Notes under the pieces: generated by a model
The model's database searches: none
The model's input: the letters and a program-made list of their open reading frames with translations, nothing else
What the model was told of the DNA's origin: nothing
Position numbers and translations under genes: made by a program
Assembly (NCBI GenBank): GCA_020250005.1
Contig: JADCES010000196.1
Location: 1-44,313 of the forward strand
Direction: 5' to 3'
From: Roseomonas sp.
GTDB taxonomy: Bacteria; Pseudomonadota; Alphaproteobacteria; Acetobacterales; Acetobacteraceae
Length of the DNA stretch: 44,313 nt
In this document: positions 41,236 through 44,313 of the stretch, piece after piece
Layout: each line of letters begins with the position of its first letter
Numbering within the stretch: position 1 is the first letter of the stretch

Positions 41236-42207
41236 CTATTCCGCCCTGATCCCCGCCGCGCGAACCACCGTGCTCCAACGCTCCCATTCCTCAGTCACCA
41301 TTTGCGCAAATGCAGTGCGGCTGATCTGGCCGGGCTCGGCGCCGAGTTGGTGAACGCGGGCGATCACATCAGGCTGGCGCAGCACTTCATTAACCTCGGC
41401 ATGGATGCGGTCCAGCACGGGCGCGGGTGTGGCGCGCGGCGCAAAAAGCCCCCCCCAAAACATCAGGGCATGCCCAGGCACGGTTTCGGCGAAGGTCGGC
41501 ACATCGGGCATGATCGAAAGGCGCTTTGCGCTGCTGACGGCGATGGGGCGCAACTGACCGGAATCGACAAAGCTGCGGGCGGATAGCGTGCTGTCATGGG
41601 CGAAATCCACATCGCCGCGCACCAGCGCCGTCAGGGCTGGGGCATTCCCCGTATAGGGCACCAGGGTGAATTCCGTGCCCGTTTCGCGCTGGAAAAGTGT
41701 CATCGTCAAATGATTGATGGCCCCCGTGCCAGGATGGGAGACCGTCAGGCGCCCAGGCGCGCGGCGCGCGGCTTCAATCATCTGCGCGACGGTGCGGATG
41801 GGGCTATCGGGGCGGACCAGCAGCAGCATCGGCGCTTCCTGCGCCAGCACAATCGGCGCGAAATCCCGCATGGGGTCGAAGGTAGAACCCCTATTCACCA
41901 AGGGCGAGATGATGGTGGAATTCGATGTGTACATCAGCGTCATGCCATCGGGTGCCGCGCGCGCCACCTGATCGGCCGCGACCAGCGTTGCTGCGCCGGG
42001 GCGGTTTTCAACAATGAAGCTGGTGCCTGGCAGGCGTTCATTCAGCTTGCCGGCAACGAGCCGCGCCATGATGTCATTGGCCCCGCCCGGTGCGAAGCCA
42101 ACAATAAAGCGCACCTGGCGCAGCGGAAAATTCTGCGCCAAAGTGGGCGCGGCGGCGAATAGTGCTGATGCACCAAGCAAGGCGCTGCGGCGGCGAATGG
42201 CGATCAT
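41236..42207 (-). CDS. Tripartite tricarboxylate transporter receptor (Bug family), copy 1
   Basis: 323 residues from ATG 42205-42207 with GGGAGGA 6 bases upstream. Leader IRRRSALLGASALFAAAPTL followed by AQ, Tat-like. Bug-family marks: FPLRQVRFIVGFAPGGANDI (from about 27), ENRPGAATLVAADQVARAAP, SHPGTGAINHLTM, VPYTGNAPALTALVRGDVDF and VPTFAETVPG. It binds a carboxylate in the periplasm for a TctAB-type membrane transporter or for sensing. No TctA or TctB gene is in the window, so it is an orphan receptor. Substrate is not deducible. Confidence 0.93.
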   Translation of the reverse strand: MIAIRRRSALLGASALFAAAPTLAQNFPLRQVRFIVGFAPGGANDIMARLVAGKLNERLPGTSFIVENRPGAATLVAADQVARAAPDGMTLMYTSNSTIISPLVNRGSTFDPMRDFAPIVLAQEAPMLLLVRPDSPIRTVAQMIEAARRAPGRLTVSHPGTGAINHLTMTLFQRETGTEFTLVPYTGNAPALTALVRGDVDFAHDSTLSARSFVDSGQLRPIAVSSAKRLSIMPDVPTFAETVPGHALMFWGGLFAPRATPAPVLDRIHAEVNEVLRQPDVIARVHQLGAEPGQISRTAFAQMVTEEWERWSTVVRAAGIRAE

Positions 42208-42288
42208 GGTTTCCTCCCTTTGCATTTCAGGCAGGAAACCACCCTGGCAGGTTTTGGTCGAGAGGGTCTGGTGGGCCAGCCCACGGCA

Positions 42289-43272
42289 CTATTCCACACG
42301 ACCGATCCGATTCACCGCCGCTTCCACGCGCTTGAAATCGGCATCCAGAAAATCCTGGAAGGCGCGACCGTCGCGGTGGTCCAGCTCCAGCCCGGCCGCT
42401 TCAAGTTGGCGCAGCATTTCAGCGTCCTTCACAACAGCCGCGGTTGCCTGCCGCCAGGTTTCGCGTTCTGCGGCCGGTGTCGCGGTTTGGCTGAAAATGC
42501 CGACCCACAGATAAAACTCCACCTCATTAAGCCCGAGTTCCAAGGCGGTTGGCACATCCGGCAACAAGGCCACGCGGCGCCCGCCCGTGTTTACCAAGGC
42601 GCGCATTGCGCCAGAGCGGATTTGCGGCGCCGCCACAGCAGCGGTGGCAGCGGTTGCGGCGACATGCCCACCAAGCACTGCCGTCATGGCTGGGCCGCCA
42701 CCGGAATAGGGCACGTGGTTCAGTCGGAAACCGCCGGCATGCGCCAGCATTTCAAAGGGCAGGTGGATCGCGCTGTAGGGGCCGGAAGAACCGTAAGCGA
42801 TCTGCCCGGGCTGGCGCCGCGCATCCTCGGCGAAGTCCTGGAAGCTTCGCCAGGGCGCATCGGCCTTCACCACAATCATCAGGGGGTCAGCCGTCAGCAG
42901 GGCAATCGGCGCAAGGCTTGCGCGTTCAAGGGAAGCCGGGCGCTGAAACAGCGTATCCGCCGCCGGGATCGAGGAATAGGAAACATGCGCAATCACGCCG
43001 GTATAGCCATCGGGCCGCGCCGTGGCGCCGGCATTCATGCCAAGCGCACCACCGGCGCCGCCCCGGTTTTGCAGCACGACCGATTGGTTCCAATGGCGCT
43101 GCAAGGCGGCACCATAGGGCCGCGCGATCAGATCGGTTGCGCCACCGGGCGGGAAGGGCACGATGATGGTGACCGCCCGCGTGGGAAAGCCGGGCTGCTG
43201 CGCAAGTGCGGGGGATGCTGCGCCCGCCAGCGCCAAGCCAAGCGCCCCGCGGCGTGACAGGATGTGCTTCAT
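42289..43272 (-). CDS. Tripartite tricarboxylate transporter receptor (Bug family), copy 2
   Basis: 327 residues from ATG 43270-43272 with GGGGAGGAG upstream. Leader MKHILSRRGALGLALAGAAS ending PALAQ is Tat-like. Family marks: FPTRAVTIIVPFPPGGATDL, LQNRGGAGGALGMNAGATAR, YGSSGPYSAIHLPFEMLA, VPYSGGGPAMTAVLGGHV and VPTALELGLNEVEF. It is only distantly similar to the other receptor, so the pair is not a recent duplication. The gap to the next receptor is 81 bp and contains a small hairpin but no transporter gene. An upstream palindrome and promoter-like elements are listed separately. Confidence 0.93.
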   Translation of the reverse strand: MKHILSRRGALGLALAGAASPALAQQPGFPTRAVTIIVPFPPGGATDLIARPYGAALQRHWNQSVVLQNRGGAGGALGMNAGATARPDGYTGVIAHVSYSSIPAADTLFQRPASLERASLAPIALLTADPLMIVVKADAPWRSFQDFAEDARRQPGQIAYGSSGPYSAIHLPFEMLAHAGGFRLNHVPYSGGGPAMTAVLGGHVAATAATAAVAAPQIRSGAMRALVNTGGRRVALLPDVPTALELGLNEVEFYLWVGIFSQTATPAAERETWRQATAAVVKDAEMLRQLEAAGLELDHRDGRAFQDFLDADFKRVEAAVNRIGRVE

Positions 43273-43300
43273 GATCTCCTCCCCTTTTTCTGAAGACGAG

Positions 43301-43333
43301 ATTAGATGATTTTAAAGCAGAGTTGAACAACTC
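43301..43333 (-). promoter_or_regulatory. Candidate promoter with overlapping palindrome, upstream of receptor copy 2
   Basis: On the minus strand TTGTTC (43325-43330), 18 bases, then TCTAAT (43301-43306) gives a weak -35 and a good -10. The perfect dyad GAGTT-GAAC-AACTC (43320-43333) covers the -35, where a repressor dimer would block RNA polymerase. This is by eye only. Confidence 0.3.
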
Positions 43334-43347
43334 ATGCCGCGTGGGCG

Positions 43348-44094
43348 TCAGAGCGCGCGCTCCTGCGCGCAGCGAAAGCCGATATAGACCACGGCAGTTT
43401 CCGGCGGCTTGCTGGCGCGATGGTCCCGGCGCATTTGCGCCGCGCCATACCACCAGGATCCGCCACGCGTGATGCGCTCATTCCCCAGCGCGGTATCCAC
43501 CCATTCCCAGACATTAGCACCCATATCGTAAAGGCCATTCACGCCTTGCTGCGTGGTGCCGACGCGTGCGGGGCCGATGCCGCGATTGAGTCTCGCGGAA
43601 CGATCAAGCGCAAAAGCTGTCGGCCCGCAATCGCGCAGGCAATTCGCGCCATTCGGGCGCTCCCCGGTGGGATAGAGATAGGTCGTGCCAGTCTGAAATG
43701 GCGCCGGAGGCGACGCACGCCTTTCGGTATGCGCGGCTTCCAGCCATTCCGCATCCGTTGGCAGGCGCTTGCCGGCCCAGCGGCAAAAGGCTGCGGCTTC
43801 GTCGAAGGTGATATGCACGGCGGGCTCTCGTTCATCAGCGGGCTCACCAAAGGGGGTGCGCCAGGTCCAGCCAGGCTTGCGCACCCAGCCCGCTTCGAAC
43901 ACTGAGCCACCGCCTTGCCGTTCCGCCAAGGTCACCATGCCGGTGGCAGTGACAAAGCGGCGAAAGGCCGCGACCGAGACCTCAGTCCGATCAATGGCGA
44001 AGCGACCGATGGGCTGCATATCACCATCCGCCCGTGCGGCGGGGGCGGCGAGAAGGGTGAGGATCATCAGGCTAAGCTTGAGCAGAAAACGCAT
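43348..44094 (-). CDS. Secreted FGE-sulfatase-fold (SUMF1-like) protein lacking the active-site Cys pair
   Basis: 248 residues from ATG 44092-44094. MRFLLKLSLMILTLLAAPAA followed by RADG is a signal peptide. The FGE fold is visible in FAIDRTEVSVAAFRRFV, FDEAAAFCRWAGKRLPTDAE, GLYDMGANVWEWVDT and ITRGGSWWYGAAQMRRDHR, ending YIGFRCAQERAL. True formylglycine-generating enzymes have two Cys in the segment that here reads RRDHRASKPPE, so sulfatase activation is not expected. Related folds serve as EgtB-type oxygenases or binding proteins, yet the EgtB iron histidines are not evident either. A periplasmic structural or ligand-binding role is possible. Confidence 0.88.
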   Translation of the reverse strand: MRFLLKLSLMILTLLAAPAARADGDMQPIGRFAIDRTEVSVAAFRRFVTATGMVTLAERQGGGSVFEAGWVRKPGWTWRTPFGEPADEREPAVHITFDEAAAFCRWAGKRLPTDAEWLEAAHTERRASPPAPFQTGTTYLYPTGERPNGANCLRDCGPTAFALDRSARLNRGIGPARVGTTQQGVNGLYDMGANVWEWVDTALGNERITRGGSWWYGAAQMRRDHRASKPPETAVVYIGFRCAQERAL

Positions 44095-44313
44095 ATCTTC
44101 TGGCCTTTCACGAATTGGGGCGGGTTGCTGCGCGGCGCTGCTGTACGCCCGGGCCGATATGGGGTTTGCCGCGGGGTCCGCATGGGGGCCGCGGATTTTT
44201 GGGCGGATGGCGAATGATCCGCAAGCCTGTGATTTAATTGATATCCCCGGCGAGAGGGGACGACAAACCTGTCCGCTAACTCATTGAAAAGAAGAAGAAA
44301 AAAACCGTCAAAA
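44095..44313. other. Right-edge intergenic region, possible start of a plus-strand gene
   Basis: About 220 bp with no complete gene. From the TTG at 44284 a plus-strand frame, LKRRRKKPSK, stays open to the window edge, but no Shine-Dalgarno precedes it and ten codons prove nothing. The last 30 bases are A-rich, unlike the rest of the window. Confidence 0.2.

Noticed and set aside
42271-42284. GTGGG-CCAG-CCCAC hairpin as terminator of receptor copy 2
   Set aside because: Only five pairs and no U-run on the minus strand; such short hairpins are expected by chance at this GC content.
1-44313. CRISPR array, tRNA/rRNA genes, insertion sequences, prophage
   Set aside because: No regularly spaced repeats, no cloverleaf-like sequences, and no transposase or phage proteins were found in reading both strands.

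Overview
The window is GC-rich, gene-dense alphaproteobacterial chromosome, most likely Acetobacteraceae (a Roseomonas-like genus). The basis is the ispH-thrB-rnhA string, the J-domain/BolA/cobS/cobT neighbourhood (aerobic cobalt chelatase), the many Tat-type leaders ending in ALAQ, the Bug-type solute receptors and the codon bias. I found no tRNA, rRNA, CRISPR array, insertion sequence or phage gene.

Region 1 (1-7,184) is largely housekeeping: the 5' part of dnaK (cut by the window edge), a small lipoprotein, the overlapping ispH-thrB-rnhA operon, a DapA/NAL-superfamily lyase behind a 14-bp palindrome, then a tandem-domain universal stress protein and an unknown charged protein. Each of the last two has a CRP/FNR-type box at nearly the same distance from its start codon.

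Region 2 (7,257-16,404, minus strand) is a tightly packed nine-gene acyl-CoA catabolic operon. In transcription order it encodes an SDR, an acyl-CoA dehydrogenase, an APH-fold kinase, a DUF6285 protein, an acyl-CoA synthetase, a class III CoA-transferase, two more acyl-CoA dehydrogenases (one short) and an enoyl-CoA hydratase/isomerase. The first five have the gene content of the Pseudomonas putida levulinate/4-hydroxyacid (lva) pathway, in which a kinase phosphorylates a 4-hydroxyacyl-CoA and an acyl-CoA dehydrogenase-fold enzyme removes the phosphate. A divergent SDR/cytochrome c pair and a compositionally different EamA/RarD transporter follow.

Region 3 (18,723-27,966, plus strand) is a six-gene cluster, coupled by ATGA overlaps at two junctions: D-2-hydroxyacid dehydrogenase, MFS transporter, cytosolic gamma-glutamyltransferase-like Ntn hydrolase, ThDP-dependent enzyme, and hydantoinase/oxoprolinase subunits B and A. 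It looks like uptake and breakdown of a gamma-glutamyl, lactam or hydantoin compound; the substrate cannot be read from sequence.

Region 4 (27,979-34,402, minus strand) is a type I secretion module: an S8 protease with a PPC domain and RTX repeats, the ABC transporter, the HlyD-type adaptor, and a secreted protein made of two copies of one domain. No TolC-type outer membrane gene is in the window.

Region 5 (34,773-44,313) carries a Nudix hydrolase, a small secreted protein, BolA, a J-domain protein, cobS-cobT, a phytase-like esterase, a CAP-domain protein, two Bug-type receptors without their membrane partners, and an FGE-sulfatase-fold protein lacking the formylglycine-generating cysteines.
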